A program made the position numbers and the translations under genes. Positions 24,816 through 39,500 of a DNA stretch of 64,000 nucleotides are shown here, one piece after another. How positions within the stretch are numbered: position 1 is the first letter of the stretch; each line of letters opens with the position of its first letter. This DNA comes from Zeugodacus cucurbitae. Its lineage: Eukaryota; Arthropoda; Insecta; Diptera; Tephritidae. The DNA lies in the NCBI RefSeq assembly GCF_028554725.1, contig NC_071671.1, positions 67,946,001-68,010,000 of the forward strand. Reading direction: 5' to 3'. The notes beneath the pieces were generated by a model. It was given only the letters and a program-made list of their open reading frames with translations. It was not told where the DNA came from and searched no databases.

Positions 24816-27386
24816 TGTGTGTCTTTTGGAAGGGAAAAAAGAAATTTCACAAAATCCATCAAAAGAGGAAGTAAAATTTAAGAAATTTCTACAAAAGAAG
24901 AAATTCCGCAAACGGTTTGCGAGTTGGCACTTAGACGCCACATCGCCACATACACAAACAACAACAAATACATACGATTGTGTGCGTGTCTGCTGCCGAG
25001 AGCGGAGCAATCAAAAGAGAAATTTGAAAAAAAAAACTTTAAAAGCGCTTTGTTGTTGGCTTAGAGACGATGTACACACACACAGCAAAAGCGCATAGCT
25101 AAATTTAATGATTTTTATAACAAAAAAATTTAATGATTTTATAATTTAATTTACATGCGCGCATAAGTCAACGGACGGAAAAAAGTAGCCAACACTGCCA
25201 GCGAGTAGCGAGTGTTTTTTGTTGAATGCATAAACTATTGGGACAAAGCTGATTACGAAACGATTTGTTGTTTTTTTTGTTGCAACGATTGTTTGAAAAT
25301 TAACTGTTTCAAACAATTCGCTCTAATTGTTCGAACAAGTGTCTTAGAATAAAATGAAATAATAGTTAAATAATTGAAAACAAAAAACGTTAAATAATCT
25401 ACACACGCATACATATATAAACTATATATACAAATACAAGCAAATTCATATATATATATATTAAATATATATACAATATATAAGTTGAAACTTCAATGAG
25501 AAACTATTAATTAGTAAATAACCAGCAAATAGTACCTTTTCATAAACAAAATATTAATAAAAAAATAAAAATAAAAACATTAACAAATATATATACGAAA
25601 AGCAGTAACAGCAACAACAACAACAGCAAATTTAACAACAACAACGTTTAACTTATATACAAGCATAAAATAAAATTAGAAAAATTTAAAATAAAAATTC
25701 GAGCAAAAATTTATAAAAACAAAGCAGCAGCGGGAAAAAATAGCGGCATCATTTAAAAAAAAAACCAACAACAAAACTGTGATACTAATATTTCACATTT
25801 ACATACATACTTATAGTATATACATAGCAGTTGCAAACGTACGTAAACGGGTTAAAAATCAGCTGCGAAAGCGTATAGTGAATTGCGTAACTGCAGCCAA
25901 CAACAACTTTTGAAAAATTATATATTTAACAACAAAACAGTTTCAAACTTTATAAATAAAAATAATAATAATAATTCAACAAGTACCGTAAATCCTTACA
26001 AATTTATATACACACCCATACTTATATATAACTATGCACATATAGTACATACATATGTCGTAAGTAAAAAAAAAACAAGCATTTTTGTATACTTGAAAAT
26101 TTCAAGAAAAAAAATTAAAGCATTTTGTTAAAAAAAAAAATTGAAAATAAAAACTTTTTCAAAAACTTTTTGAAAATCTCTCAGAAACTTGAAGTAATTA
26201 AGACAGGCTTACAAATAATTACTTTCAAAAACTTAAACGCGTTACGCAAATTAACTAAAAATAATAATAAAAATAATTTTCAAAATCACTAAAATTAAAA
26301 AATAACTGTAAACAAGTTTAATTTACAAGCAAATAACACACACACACACACAACTCCGAAGTGCAATGGCCCCCCTGGCAAAAAATTAACATAAAAATAA
26401 AATATTACAAATATATTAAATAAACTTATGCAAAGTATACATAACATAGCATAGCATAGTCATAGCGGTTAAAGTTTTTTGTATAAAAAAGTGGTAATAA
26501 AGATGACGCTGATAATTGAAAACTGTAATGCAGCATTTCAAAAATTACATTGCATTATTAAAACGTAATAACTGTTAAAAAAAGATTACAAAACTTTTTT
26601 GAAAAAAAAACTAATTTTTTGCAAACAATTAAGTTAAACATTTTATTTGTGACAAAAAGAAAAAAAATTTTTTAATTAAATAAAAATTAAAAAATAAATT
26701 AAAACAATAAAAAATAAATAATAACGAAATGTGCGCAGCTGCAATGCCTGCGGCGCGTAGACGAGGACGCAAGCTTTTGAAAACTGCAATTTGTTTAAGT
26801 GCAAAAATTTTACACGTCGCGCAAAAATTTTCAAATTGAACAATTAAACGCGAAGTTAATTAATAAAATTCCCACAAACAATAAAAAAAAATTAAAAATA
26901 CAAAATAAAACGCGACAGAAAAATTGCAAAAAAACGGAAGCTGTGCAACACAACACAAGCGTCGACAGCGAGTGTGCAACAAGACAAGCATAACTACTAC
27001 AACAACAAACGTATAAATAAAATAATTAAAAAATTTAATAAAAATAAACTGCATGCAAGCAGCAACAACAACAAAAAATCAATAAATAAGTTATTAAAAT
27101 AACACACATACATACAAGCAAAAAGCTGCAACTCTGTCTGTAGCTTGCTTGGTTGGCAAAAACACCATTTAAAACGCTTTTCTCACATACCAACAACACC
27201 TACAACAATAATAGTAACAACAAGCTATTGAAGCTGAAAGTTTCGTAATAACAACAACAAGAAAGCATATAAAAATAACAACAACAACAACAACTACTAT
27301 TAAAATTTTACAAAAACATAAGCACACACATACATTGTTAGACAGCAAAAGCAAAAGCAAACTTACACCACAACAACACACAATAC

Positions 27387-27417
27387 AATACAAACTAAAC
27401 TAAACTAAACTAAAAAA
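27387..27417. repeat. (AAACT)n short tandem repeat
   Basis: ACAATACAATACAAACTAAA followed by repeated CTAAA units, immediately upstream of the Hr46 start exon. Confidence 0.8.
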
Positions 27418-27463
27418 AGTGCAACATTACCAACAACAGCAATAACAACAACAAATTACTATA

Positions 27464-27590
27464 ATGTATACGCAACGTATGTTTGACATGTGGAGCAGTG
27501 TTACATGCAAGCTGGAAGCACACGCGAACAATTTAGGGCAAAGCAACGTACAATCGCCGGGACACAACAACTCTAGCGGATCAATAAAAG
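27464..27590 (+). CDS. Hr46: Hr46 coding exon 1 (residues 1-42, N-terminus)
   Basis: ATG in context ATAATGT (A at -3). The exon encodes [14 protein letters not shown], then [18 protein letters not shown] and ends with a Ser/Gly/Asn tail. This is the known DHR3 amino terminus with few changes (Cys at residue 15). The donor GTAAAA at 27591 leaves one base of the next codon (phase 1). The intron that follows is 28,538 bases. Confidence 0.95.
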
Positions 27591-30500
27591 GTAAAAAAAC
27601 CAAAAAAAAAAACAAATAAGCAAAATAAAACACAAATTTACAACAAAAACTGTATATAGATGTATATATTAAAGGGAGCACTAACTAAAGTATAGTACTA
27701 TATGTACTAATGCAATAAGAAGTTAGCGCGAAGGATAAGGGAGAACTAGTGAAAATAAGAAAAAATGCCTACCAGCTTATACCGTTTACCGGGGCCAAAC
27801 TGCAATTGGCAGCAGTCAGCGACAGACACACATACACACTTGCATATGCACCTGTACTCCAATGCATTGGTATTTGCGTGTGTGTATGTTTGTATATGTA
27901 TGTTAGTGGGTTAGAAAAGCTTCCTTCGTTGTACTAACGAAATTGGGCAAATGAAAGTTATTTCTAAGACTTCTTTTTGGTATATTTAATACATACATAA
28001 ATACATACGAGAGGTTTTGCTACGTTTGGGCGGAAGTGAATATTAGAATATGTTCCAACTCTAGAATTGCTTTATAAATATTAGGAATGAATTTCACATA
28101 GCTTGCGCTTTTTTTTATAAAATTTTCAGATTTTTTTCGGTTATAAAATGTATAATAAAATATAAATAATAAAAATATATAATACATATACACTTAAAAA
28201 TATTTTGTAACCGTAAAAAAATGTTTTTAGTATTTTTTAATGATTAAAATTTTTTTTTTTTTAATTTTAAATGGTGAACAAAAATAATTCTAAAGTAAAA
28301 TATAAGTATAAATAAAATTTTTAATAAAAATTTATATAAAATATACAAAATTTATTAGTTGAAAGATAATAAAGAGCAATAAAATTGCGCATTAATATGG
28401 CCAAATATTAAAAAAAAATTAAAATATTCTAATATAAAATAAAATAATAATAAAAAAATAATTATTTCAAAAAAATAAACGAAATATATATTTTAATTTA
28501 AAATTGAATATGTTTTCAGTGAAAATACATAAAATCATGAACAGTTAGTAAAAAATTACTTAAATATAACATGTAATAAAAAAATGGCAAAAAAATATAA
28601 TATTGACTATGAAATATCAAATAATTTTATAATATTAAAAAACAAAATTGTTTTAAGAAGAAAGAAAATATAAAATTAAATTAAATTTAAAATTAAAATA
28701 AAAAAGGAAATTACATAAGATTCAATTAAATTATAAATAGTAGGTCAATAACTTTGCTTCCGCCGTTTTCCAATAGATGTCTCTAGGGTCAAGCACTGGT
28801 CGATTAAATCGTTTTATATCGATCTTGGACATTTGCGTCAACATTAACCCAACAAAATATTTGTAGAGATCTGTTTGCATCCCACACTTATTCTCAACTG
28901 AAAAGTTCACTTTTTGAGCCGAAATCTCGACATTTGCATGGAATACCCACGCTGAGTACTAGCAACGGCCAATATTTTGAATAACATTTTTGTAACCGTT
29001 TTATTACAAAAAAAGCCTTAAATTTACATAAAAAACGGCGGAAGCAAAGTTGTAGACCTAATATAAAAACAAGAGAAAAAATATTTATTTTTTAAATTAT
29101 AATTAATTATAAAATAAAAAATATAATTAATTAAACTGAAAAAATAACAAATAATTAAAAAAAATATTCATAAAACTAAAAAAAATTATTTAAAATAAAA
29201 CAAGTTAAAAATAAATGAAATAACCAAAAAGCAAAAAAAAAAATATATAAAATTTAAATGAATTAATTAAAAATATGTAAAAAAATAATTAAACGAAATG
29301 AAAGTGAAAAAGCAGACAAAACAAAGCGAGAATGTGCGCTAACTTACAATTACAAGACCATAAATTAAATAAATATACATATATTATTGTTTTTTTTTTA
29401 CCAATTCAATAATAGTTAAACACACTGCCGCGCTTATGGGGCATTTTTTAACTTTCGAAATTACTTTTCACTTAAACATATTTTTTTCTCGCCTTTTCAT
29501 TAGCCAAATTAAGTGCGAAAGCAAATGAAAGTAAAAGTATAGTACCTACACGCATTCATGTGTATGTGTGTGTGTGTGTGTGTATGCTTATACCTTAATT
29601 TATAATAAAAACATATGAACACTTAATAAGTCAAATGCTACAAGCAAGCAAGTCATGCAGTCACTCAGTCACTCGCTCAGTCAAGCGATGGAAGCAAAAG
29701 TCAGCACAACGATAGCGAAATAATAATTACATTGTCGATGATGTTGCCAAAAAAAAACAAAAAAAAAATTAAATAACAAAAGCAAAAACAACAAAAAAAC
29801 GCAAAATAATAAGAAAAGGCAAGAGACACAAAAATACGAACAATCAAAACACACAAGGAAACAGATTGTAGCGTCAGCAGACAGACGACGGTAGTGATAC
29901 AGATACCCAACGCATTTCAGGCAAACATACAAACACACACACACACACACACATTGGTATATTTGTTGGTTACATATTTAGTTGATATAATATATTATAT
30001 TATGTGTGCTGTGCATTTTGTTATAGGAAAGCTTTTGCCACTTTCATATATGAACGCACGTAAAAGCTAGCTAGCATATATGTGTGTGTGTGTGTGTGTA
30101 TTCATGCATTTGTACGCAGCGAACGCCGCATAATGAGAGTGAAAGTCGTCGCTGCCACCGCTACCAACATTGCCCACGACCACTGCCTGACTACTGGCAC
30201 TGGCTGTTGTTATTGTTGTTGGCTGCTTATTTTCAGTTTTCGTTGTTCATCGCTGTCGCTTGTTTGCTGCTGGCTGCTGTTGTCGTCTATGAGCTGCTAT
30301 TTCTTCTGCGCTTTTTTTTTTGGCTCATTCGAAGGGAAACCCATGAAATTGTAAATACTGTTACGACACAACTTTGGCTATCGCCCTCCGCATCTGCGTC
30401 ACCACCATCACCAATCGCTGCATTCAATGAGCGCTTTCTACATACAAACCAACATACCTACATATGTACGTCCGTCCAACCGTCCTTTCTTCGCAATGCG

Positions 30501-33500
30501 GCCCGCCTTGTATTTGCGGTCGGTCGTTGGTCGCATTGCATATTATCTATAAATGAGTTTTTCTTTATACACTGCCTGTATGAAAGCATGAATGTAAAAG
30601 TATGAAGTAATATCATCAGATGACTAACTAAACAAAATAACTTGCCAACTGGCGCTGCCGCAATGCTGGTGCTGTTGCTGCCGCTGCACTGGTTCATCGG
30701 CTCACTGACTTACTTTCGTACGCTTGTTGTACGTACGTATGTACATAAGTCAGCCGACTGACTGACTGAGTGCCTTACATATGAATGTATCTGCATTCGG
30801 TACTTGCAAGCTTCGGCTGTTATGTGTGAGCATAAATATGTTTGGCGGCATGTAATATTAACCACGCAGGTTGTTTGCGCATTTGAATGCAAGCTTGTTG
30901 GTATGTTAGTGTGTGTGTATTCGGCGAGTTGGCCAAGTGATTGACTAACTGATAGCCGTGTTTTGGTTGGTTTTGTTTGAATACTGGTGCTGAGTTTATC
31001 AGTTGAATAACTCGTTTATTACTTCATAATTCGTTATGCACATCATGTCATAGCATAAAAATATGTATGTAATTAAGTGATTGAGTTCCACTCAAGAATT
31101 CAATAATTGAATGGTATATTTCAGAGTTATGTGAAATTGGAATTTATGTAAATATTTGTAAACATAATACTTCCACTAAAGGTAAGATTCCAGTTACTAA
31201 ACTGAGTATATTAATTGAGATAGATTCAAAAACATTTTAGCAATCATAAATATGACCTTTGAGACGTTTAAGGCAGTGGTCTGCTTTACAGGCTTCAAAA
31301 AATCGATTTTCATGTTTTGTTTTAAATCTCTTCCAAAACTATTCAAGAATATGTCTGTAAAATTCCAGAGACCAATTCGACATATTTTCGAAACTAGATC
31401 AGTTTTAGTGGCCGAGCGTCGAGCAGGTGCGAATGCTCAGGCAGCCTTTAAAGCGCGTTTTCTCGAGTTTTCATTTTCACAAGTGTTAGAAAACGGTACC
31501 GGCGATAGCAAAAAGAATATATATCCGATCGAAAAAAACCAAAGTGATCTAGCTTCAGTATTAAATTTTCTTCTATTTGAACTAAAAAAGTTGGACAAAA
31601 GTATAATTTAAACTACTTGTTTTGCAACTTAAAGTCAATTTTTCCTTAAAAAAGTGATTTTTTCGAAAAAATTTGGAATTTTTTAACTTCTTCGGTTATT
31701 TTTTTAGTTCATAAAGAAAAGAAACTTATAAAAATTAAAAATAAATTTGGTTCGACTGTTTCAGATGCTTCGCACGACCTCTATCACCGGTACCGATTTA
31801 CAAGTGCAGACTCCAGACGCTCCAGAAAAATACTTACAACTTTGAAAAAATTTCAATTTTTTTTAATAATAAATATTGTTTTTTAAGCCTTAAATATAGT
31901 ACACTATCGTCTTAAAATTCCGTTCACCGCAAACATTTCATTTCCTTTTAAAAAGAAATTGCTAAAAAACGCTTTTTTCGGCTTCTAAAGCAGACTACTG
32001 CCTTAAATGTTTGTTTGTTTAAGTTAGAGAGAAAGCTTTAGAGAATTCGAACATTCATAAACTTCCTCTTAAAAATTATATCAAGTCGAGTTCCCCAAGT
32101 TTTACAAAACAGATCGGAACTATGTGAGATTACGAAATTGGACTAATATGTAGGAATTCTACTAGTTTACTGTAGTATTACGGATATATCTAGATTTTGG
32201 TAATAAGATTCGCTTTTATCTAACAAATTAAGTGCCTTACTTGCTTGAAGCCGTCCATAAATGGTTACTAGATTTTTAAAAAACCTTCAACAAAGGAAAT
32301 GCAACTACTTTCTCTTCCAGAAAAAATATTTAAAAGCAAAAAAGTTTAATGTTTCTTGAAAATTACTATCAAAGCCTAAGTTAATACATGCCTCCAACCA
32401 CCACCTTGTTGCGACTGGCCCATTGTCTATGTGTATCAGATTTTTGGAAATAAATTATTATTTTCTTAAATCCACATGAATATAACTGCACATCTACATC
32501 AAATTTCTTACCTTAACTAAACCCACAACTGATATTTTAATTAAAACTAAATATAAATATGTAGGTTATGGGCTCACAATAATAAAAAACAAAATTAATT
32601 AATCAATAATATTGTCTGTAGCATCGTTAAAATCTCATAAATAATGGATTTGGAGTAAAAGAAATCAGCTTGCTAAATTTAAAATCATGCGTCAATAGAA
32701 ATCACATGTGATCATATGTTTTTATGTGTTCATTGTGTTGTAAGACATTTCAAGTTTGCAATTTTTTTTTTAATTTTATTTAAATATCCATCATTTACGT
32801 ATAGAAACACACGCATATTTAACTAGACACGCTACATTTAGTTACCACATAGCAATTTTGGCTAAAATTACAAAACCCCAATATAACCATTAAAAACAGT
32901 GTAAGAAAGTGAAAACAAAGCAGAAAAATGAAAGCGCCGAAATGTCATGATGGCGTTGATGTTTTAAATTGCATAAATTCCGCAAAAATAGAAACAGCAA
33001 CATAAAAAGCACCGATCGTAAAAAATTACCAAATTTCCTTTGCGCATGGATAGTTGCTGTTAGTGGTTAGCAGCTTGAGTTGTGTGAGTGATGCCAGATC
33101 GCACAAGAGAAATGATTTATCTACTCAGATACTTATATATAGATATAAAGTGGCTCTTTATTCGGTCAATTCCAAATAAGAACTATGTTACAGTTACATG
33201 AAAAGCTTACATACTAGATCTTACAAGCGAATGGAGGATGGAGTAGGAGAGAAATTAAGTGTAGAGTTAAGGATTCAGTGTTGTAAAGCGTAGGAGTATG
33301 ATAATAGGATGTATAAACGTAAGGAATATAGTAATAAGATGTGGTGAATATCTTAATACGTAACAATATGTATGTATGAGGAATATCTTAAGAGAATTTC
33401 TTATTCGATTTAATATGGATTAACACCAAGGTCCAGACAATATAAAAGTTATTTATTTACTAGAGAACCAGTCAACAGTTTTCATTATTAGAGAACCTTT

Positions 33501-36500
33501 CGATAAAACGTAAAAAAGCGTAGTTTTTTCATCTATAACGGGACATAACTCTCTAATCGGAGTAATTTTAGTTATCCGTTTAAAATTTTATATTTCTAAT
33601 GAAACTCCCATTGGAAGACCTAACAATTTCATGTCAAATAAAGTTTTCGTAATAGAGGTTCACAGAGGTATTAGATCTTGAAGACTTTCGTATATGTATA
33701 ATATATATGATTGTTCCAAGGGAATCTCTTGTTCCAAACATCTAATTGCCTTTCCTCTAAAAACCAAACATTTCTACTTATTAGTTTCAATATCTACTAA
33801 TGTTTGTATATCTATGTATGTATATATTGCATGTGACTATTGCTTCTCTATTAATGGTTATTGTAGTTAATACAATGCAGATAATGAAACTACTTGACTT
33901 TTAAATTCACTTAAAACTATATGAGACGAGACTTTCGAACTGATAATCAACGAACCAGCGCAAGCGTTCAAAATTTACCATACTCCCAAAAAAATAGAGA
34001 CCGAGCGGAGGTAGAAGAGAGCAGCGTATACAATTCTTAATTAGACACTACCGAAATCATTATTTATAGCATTACTAAATAATTTGATTTTCTGTTTGGG
34101 CACCACGGAGAGAGAAAAAAACTAACAAACCTGTTTGGGATTATTTCGGCAATTATGATTATAGACTTAACGGTTTATATGCTGTAACACACAAACATAT
34201 ATACAAATATACTTGCATACCTATACATAATATGTATTATGTAAAAAACTCGTCTGTTTGGTTGCTCATTAAAAGGTTAAGCACTTCTTGACGCTTTTTG
34301 CTTGGCGCTGTGAAACGGGAAAACGAAAGTACCGCTATAACAGAGAGTGGGGAGGCGTTATTACTTTCTTTCTATCATACTGTTCCGACAGAATGGAAAG
34401 AGAGAGAGGAGAACTATAGAAATGTTAGTAATTAGAAGCAGAAGTAACTGTATTTAGTGGCAATAACCTCAGCGTAATCGACACCAACACACGCACAGGC
34501 ACACAAACATTTGCATACACACACACACGCAGTCACGCAGTCAGAGCCGCAGTATCATCAAAGCCAACACAAAGGCGATATCCACCTCCACCGACGCGCT
34601 GCTGTTGCCATTAGCGCTGGCTTTAACTGTATTGTTATGTTTGCATATGGAAATACATGCGTTTGGCTCAAATTAAATATGTACATATGTACGCTTGTAT
34701 GTGTGCGCGTTCCCTGTCGTATTTTTGGGCATTATTATTATTATTGTTGGCGATGCGTGCGCCCGCCAACCGACCGCTTGTCAGTCAACGCACGCACTCT
34801 GACGCCGCGCCACCGTCTACCTCCTAGCGCGGCTCCCCGAAAAACGCGTCGCCTTTCGCTGCTTTCGTTCCGTTTCCTTATCTTGTTTAAATCGTCGCAC
34901 TGGCAACAACAACAAAGTAAAAAAAAACAGTAAAAGCTAACAACGGGAATGCACGTAAGCCCTGCACTCGCGAGCTAAAGCCAGCAGCTAGCTAACCTCT
35001 CGTGACCGCCCCCTCAACCATACCAAATTCACTTCATCGCCTTTCCCCTGAGCCCCATTCCACTTCACGCGACTCGGCAACAGCGCGCGTTCGCCTTTTT
35101 TCGGTTTTCTATGCGTGTTGCGTTGTTGTACAGTGAATCGGTGAAACGCGCTTGCACACGCAACCATCAGCACTCGCCTCCACTCCGCTTTCTCGCCACG
35201 GTTGCGCGCGGCGTTTGTATTTACACGCGACGCGCGTATGCGTGTATTGGTAAAAAGAAAGCCCAAAAAATGTCCATAAATATATAAATTTTGGGCAGAA
35301 ATTTCTCCAAAAAGCCGAAACGACGACGCGCCACAACTACGCGCTGCGGCTGCCACGAGCGTTAGACAAAGAGAAATACATATGTTTGCGACGCTGGGCT
35401 GTTGAAGCGGCACACACACGCACACATGCAGGCATAACAAATTGTTTAAACAAAACTCAAAAACTTGAAAAATCGACAAAGTTACTTAGCAAGAGCTTCG
35501 AAAAGTCGAAAAGTGCTGGTAACAGCAGCAGCAGCAACGGCCATTGCGACAGCAACGCACTTTTTGACGGCAGTGCATTTGCGGCAGCGATTGCTGTCAT
35601 TTCGGGGGACGACGAGTACGCGTGTGAAAAGAAAACATTAAAAAAAAAGTTCAACGTTAAGTGAAATGAAGCGCTCTCACTTGCTGCGTAAGTAGAAAAG
35701 TCGAATGCTTGACTCGATCGTAGGTTGTGAGCGATAGGCGCAGAGAGCGCGCGAGAGAAAGGGTTGCCGAACGCAAATAAAATACAGTGTGTGAAATTGA
35801 GTGTTGAAATGGTTGAAAAATAATATGAAAAAGTTTGAAAATTTTATTAAAAGATAATCAAATTTTGAAGTTTTAGAAAGAAATCTTCAATCATATAACC
35901 TAATTAGTAAAAAGAAAAACAAAATTTACCAACCTTTTTGTGTTAAAATTTTTATGAAAAATATTTGCGGTTTAACATTTTTATTGCACAATATTTTTTT
36001 TAACCTGTATAATGAACGACAAGAAACAACAAAAGTAAAATTCTATTTACTAAGAAAAAATTCTGAAATACTTGATTAGAGCAATTAATTTTTCAAAAAA
36101 AAAAAATGATTGGATATCTGTGAAAAATCTGGTTTCCGATTTATGTGTATGTGTGTTTCGATTTTCAGAACTATATTATAAAAATTATCTTATAACAGTT
36201 TAATGGTTATAAAGATCGAGGTTTCTCGAAATTAGTGATATTTGGCGTTTAGAGGAATTGTGAAATGAATTAAGGGGTTCAAAAAACAATTTAACAATTT
36301 TAAGCTTTCATTTGTAAGGTATTTGATCACTGGTATACTCATCTCTGTGTATGTATGAGCTATTGAGTATTGAGAGAAAATCTATATGAAATCACATTTT
36401 TTACGAAATGTTTCAAAATACGAAATAGTATTTTTGCACCAATTGTGATAAAATAAATTTTCTTTTTTCAAGATTTATAGAATTTCTCGCCTTTTAGCTG

Positions 36501-39500
36501 ACACTTAAAAATTAATTTATCTCTAAAGCATTAAAGTGAAGGATTTGGAAATATTTTTTTTAATTTTAAAATTTATTCAAAGCAAAAAAATATAAAATAT
36601 AATTTTCAAAAATAAAAAAAAAGCATTGAATTAAATAATTAAAAAAAATATTAACTATTTTCTATCCACTGTGCGAGCGTGAATGCGTTCGCTGCGTGAT
36701 TACGTGAGAGAGAGCCCAAAAAGAGCACTGCCGAAATAATCCCAAAAGGCATACTGCAGTGCGTGCAGCTATTGTCTGTAATAAAAAACATATTACTGCT
36801 TATAAAAATGTACATATGTCAATGCGGATGATTAAATAAAAAATACACAACTGTGGGCTGATAAGTGCATACGCACAAACAAAGTGGCGAATGAATGCCT
36901 GTGCTTTCACGCGAGTGCGTAAATTTCTCGCGCTCAGCGACGCCCTATCAACAGTGCGTATATCTATAAGTATGTGTGAGTGTGTATGCACAGACAGAGA
37001 TACGACAATCGGCGAAGCACAGGCAAGCGAACGAACGTTGTTCGAACGCTTTTAGGCCCAAGAGCATGTGGCGGGGGCCAGTGAGGAGTGCCGGTAGAGT
37101 GGTGTACGCGCAAGACACACACCGCAATCGTCGTCAACGTCAACATAGTAAAAGTCTAAAATCGACAAAAATTTCGGCGGTCATTCACCCGAGCGAGCGA
37201 ACGCATACACACAGCGCACACACATGCCTAAATGTGTATATATGTATGTGCGTATGTGACTGTGTTTGTGCTTTGGCTTTAACTGTAGGCGACGACGTCA
37301 GCCGCACGTTGTGCGCGCCTAGAAGTCGGCAGCTAGCCCAGCTGCGCTTCACACGCTGCTCATATTTTGATAGCGTTCATCGCGCGTTATGTCTACGAAT
37401 TTCACAGTTATATGGCGTTAGCGCCGGCAGCGCTACGCGGCGCAGCGTTTGTTGATCGAACAGCTGAGCAAAACGCACAGCATTTTTGATTTTTATTTTA
37501 TTTTCATGCCAAATAAATGTATACGCTGGATGAATAATGATTAGAAGTGTATGAGAAAGAAGAGCGCGCGCGCGTTCGTAACAGTCGATAGGACGTTTGC
37601 GGGTGACGCGTCGACCAACCGGCCGCCCGCCAGGCCACTAACCGATAACTCAAAACAAAAATAAAAATAAAAATAAAAATATATAAATACCTAGTCGGTT
37701 TGTATATCACAGCGAAGCATTCGAAATAGAAATTTAGCGTCCATTCGTACGATTTTATGGGAGGGTAAATAATAATAATAATAACGCTGAATACGAGTAA
37801 GAGCGGTGCAAACATTAAATGCGCTCTTCGACGACGCTTTCTTCTTCATCATCTTCCATCTTCGCTTGGTTGCCTACACAATGTCATAAATAAAGCGTCG
37901 TGTGACGTAGTCATGTGTGTGTGTGTGTGTTCGAACCTGCCAACACTTACTTTTCGTCAATTGGCAACAACGGTACTTTATATACCGGACAATCGTCTCA
38001 CACCTAAGCGCAAGCTACAGCTGCTGCCGCCTGAGCTTGAGCGCTTGTCATGCCCAGCTATGTATGGTTGGGTAAGGTTGGCGTAGTTGTGAAATGAGAT
38101 TTCATGCGGATGACGTTGTGCGAACGGTGTAAATGCCCTCTGGGCCACTAATCAACGCATCACGTACATATTACATCAGCGCGCTGTGGAGCAAGAGCAC
38201 GCGCGCGTCCGCTAACCGCTAAGCGTGGATGATGGCATTGTTCCCACGTTCTGAGCGTCTGCTCTCACTCACCTCATCATCAGCAGTTCGTCAGTTGATT
38301 TCTTTGTTGTATTCATGGCATTTTAATAAGGTTCTTAGCCCGATTGTTCGCACACACTTACAAACATACACACACAGGATGGGGGTTTCTCCAAATTAGT
38401 GGGATTAGGCGTTTAGTAAAATTGTGAAATGAATTATGGGGTTCAAAAAACTATTGAAGCATTTTTTGTTTATTAGCAGTTGAGCGGGCCTATTAAGCTA
38501 ACATTTATAAAAATATTTGATCATCGATATACACAGGCACATCAATTATTTGCATATATGCATGCAGAATAAAAGTATGCATGTATGTATGGGCACGTAT
38601 CGCATGTACAAATATTGGAAAATTTTATTTTTACTTCACTTTTGCAGTATGAGTAATTTGCCAAGTTCATTGTACTCTCGCCCAGCAGTGGAAATAGTTG
38701 TACAAATATATTCCATTTTTTTTTAATGTATGTACATACATGAGCATGGCACTGTATGAGCTAGTGCCTGCCCGCATACACAGCGTTTTCAGAGATTTTT
38801 ATTGATTTATGGATGATTTATTTGAATGCTGTGCTGAGCTTTGGGCGCTTACTAATCATGTAAAGATTCCTCATTAAATGTGTGTGTGTGTGCTTTTACA
38901 TACATATGTATGTACCTATGCATTTGCATCGGCATAATGGCTTGTTACTCTAAAAGGTATTGTTATTTATACTTATACTTCTTGTAGTTGTAGTTGTGTT
39001 TACTATTAGTTATATTTCCTATTATTATATTTTGTTGTTGTAGCGCTTAGTGCTGGCGGGGTCGGTGTGTAGTTCAAATATTAATCTAATATCGTTGGTC
39101 ATTGGCCTCTCTGTATTGTGATTATTTGTGATTGTACTCAAAATATTCTTCTATTTTCACTGGAATAAAACAAAAAGTTCAATGCTTAGTTAGAATAAAG
39201 ATTTGCATTTATTAAGTGTCTTAGTATAGAACTTTTATATGCTAAAATAGTTAGTCATCAATATTTTTATGGAATAGTATAGCCGGAAAATATAAATTTA
39301 ATATGAGGATGATAGAATAAAAGTATAGTACCTGCAAGCAGAAGCTCTAGAGTCTACATTTACCGTCTAAAATCTTCTTATAATATTTAAGTTGTCGGAT
39401 AACATCGAGAAGCGCATATTATGTAATCGAACAAATTTTATATGAGTTAAAATATAATAGTAGTTAGTAGATATCAATGTAACTTTGGATTCCTCTTACA

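Larger units (their letters stand above)
23860..27463 (+). other. Probable long 5' leader region of Hr46 (CAA-rich, A-biased)
   Basis: From about 23.86 kb up to the start codon at 27464 the plus strand is strongly A-rich and T-poor with dozens of CAACAACAA tracts. Such strand-asymmetric CAA-rich sequence is common in the long 5' leaders of Drosophila developmental genes, including ecdysone-response genes. It abuts the Hr46 initiation exon. It contains many upstream ATGs and a 194-codon Gln/Asn-rich frame (24231-24815). Transcription start and any internal splicing cannot be read from the sequence; the left boundary is approximate. Confidence 0.45.

Noticed and set aside
31252..31611. 119-codon frame as a possible transposase
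   Set aside because: Lies inside a miniature element, overlaps its terminal repeat and has no catalytic motif; the other copies do not preserve it.
34988..35479. 163-codon minus-strand frame in the GC-rich block
   Set aside because: Absence of any domain and overlap with other open frames; composition effect.
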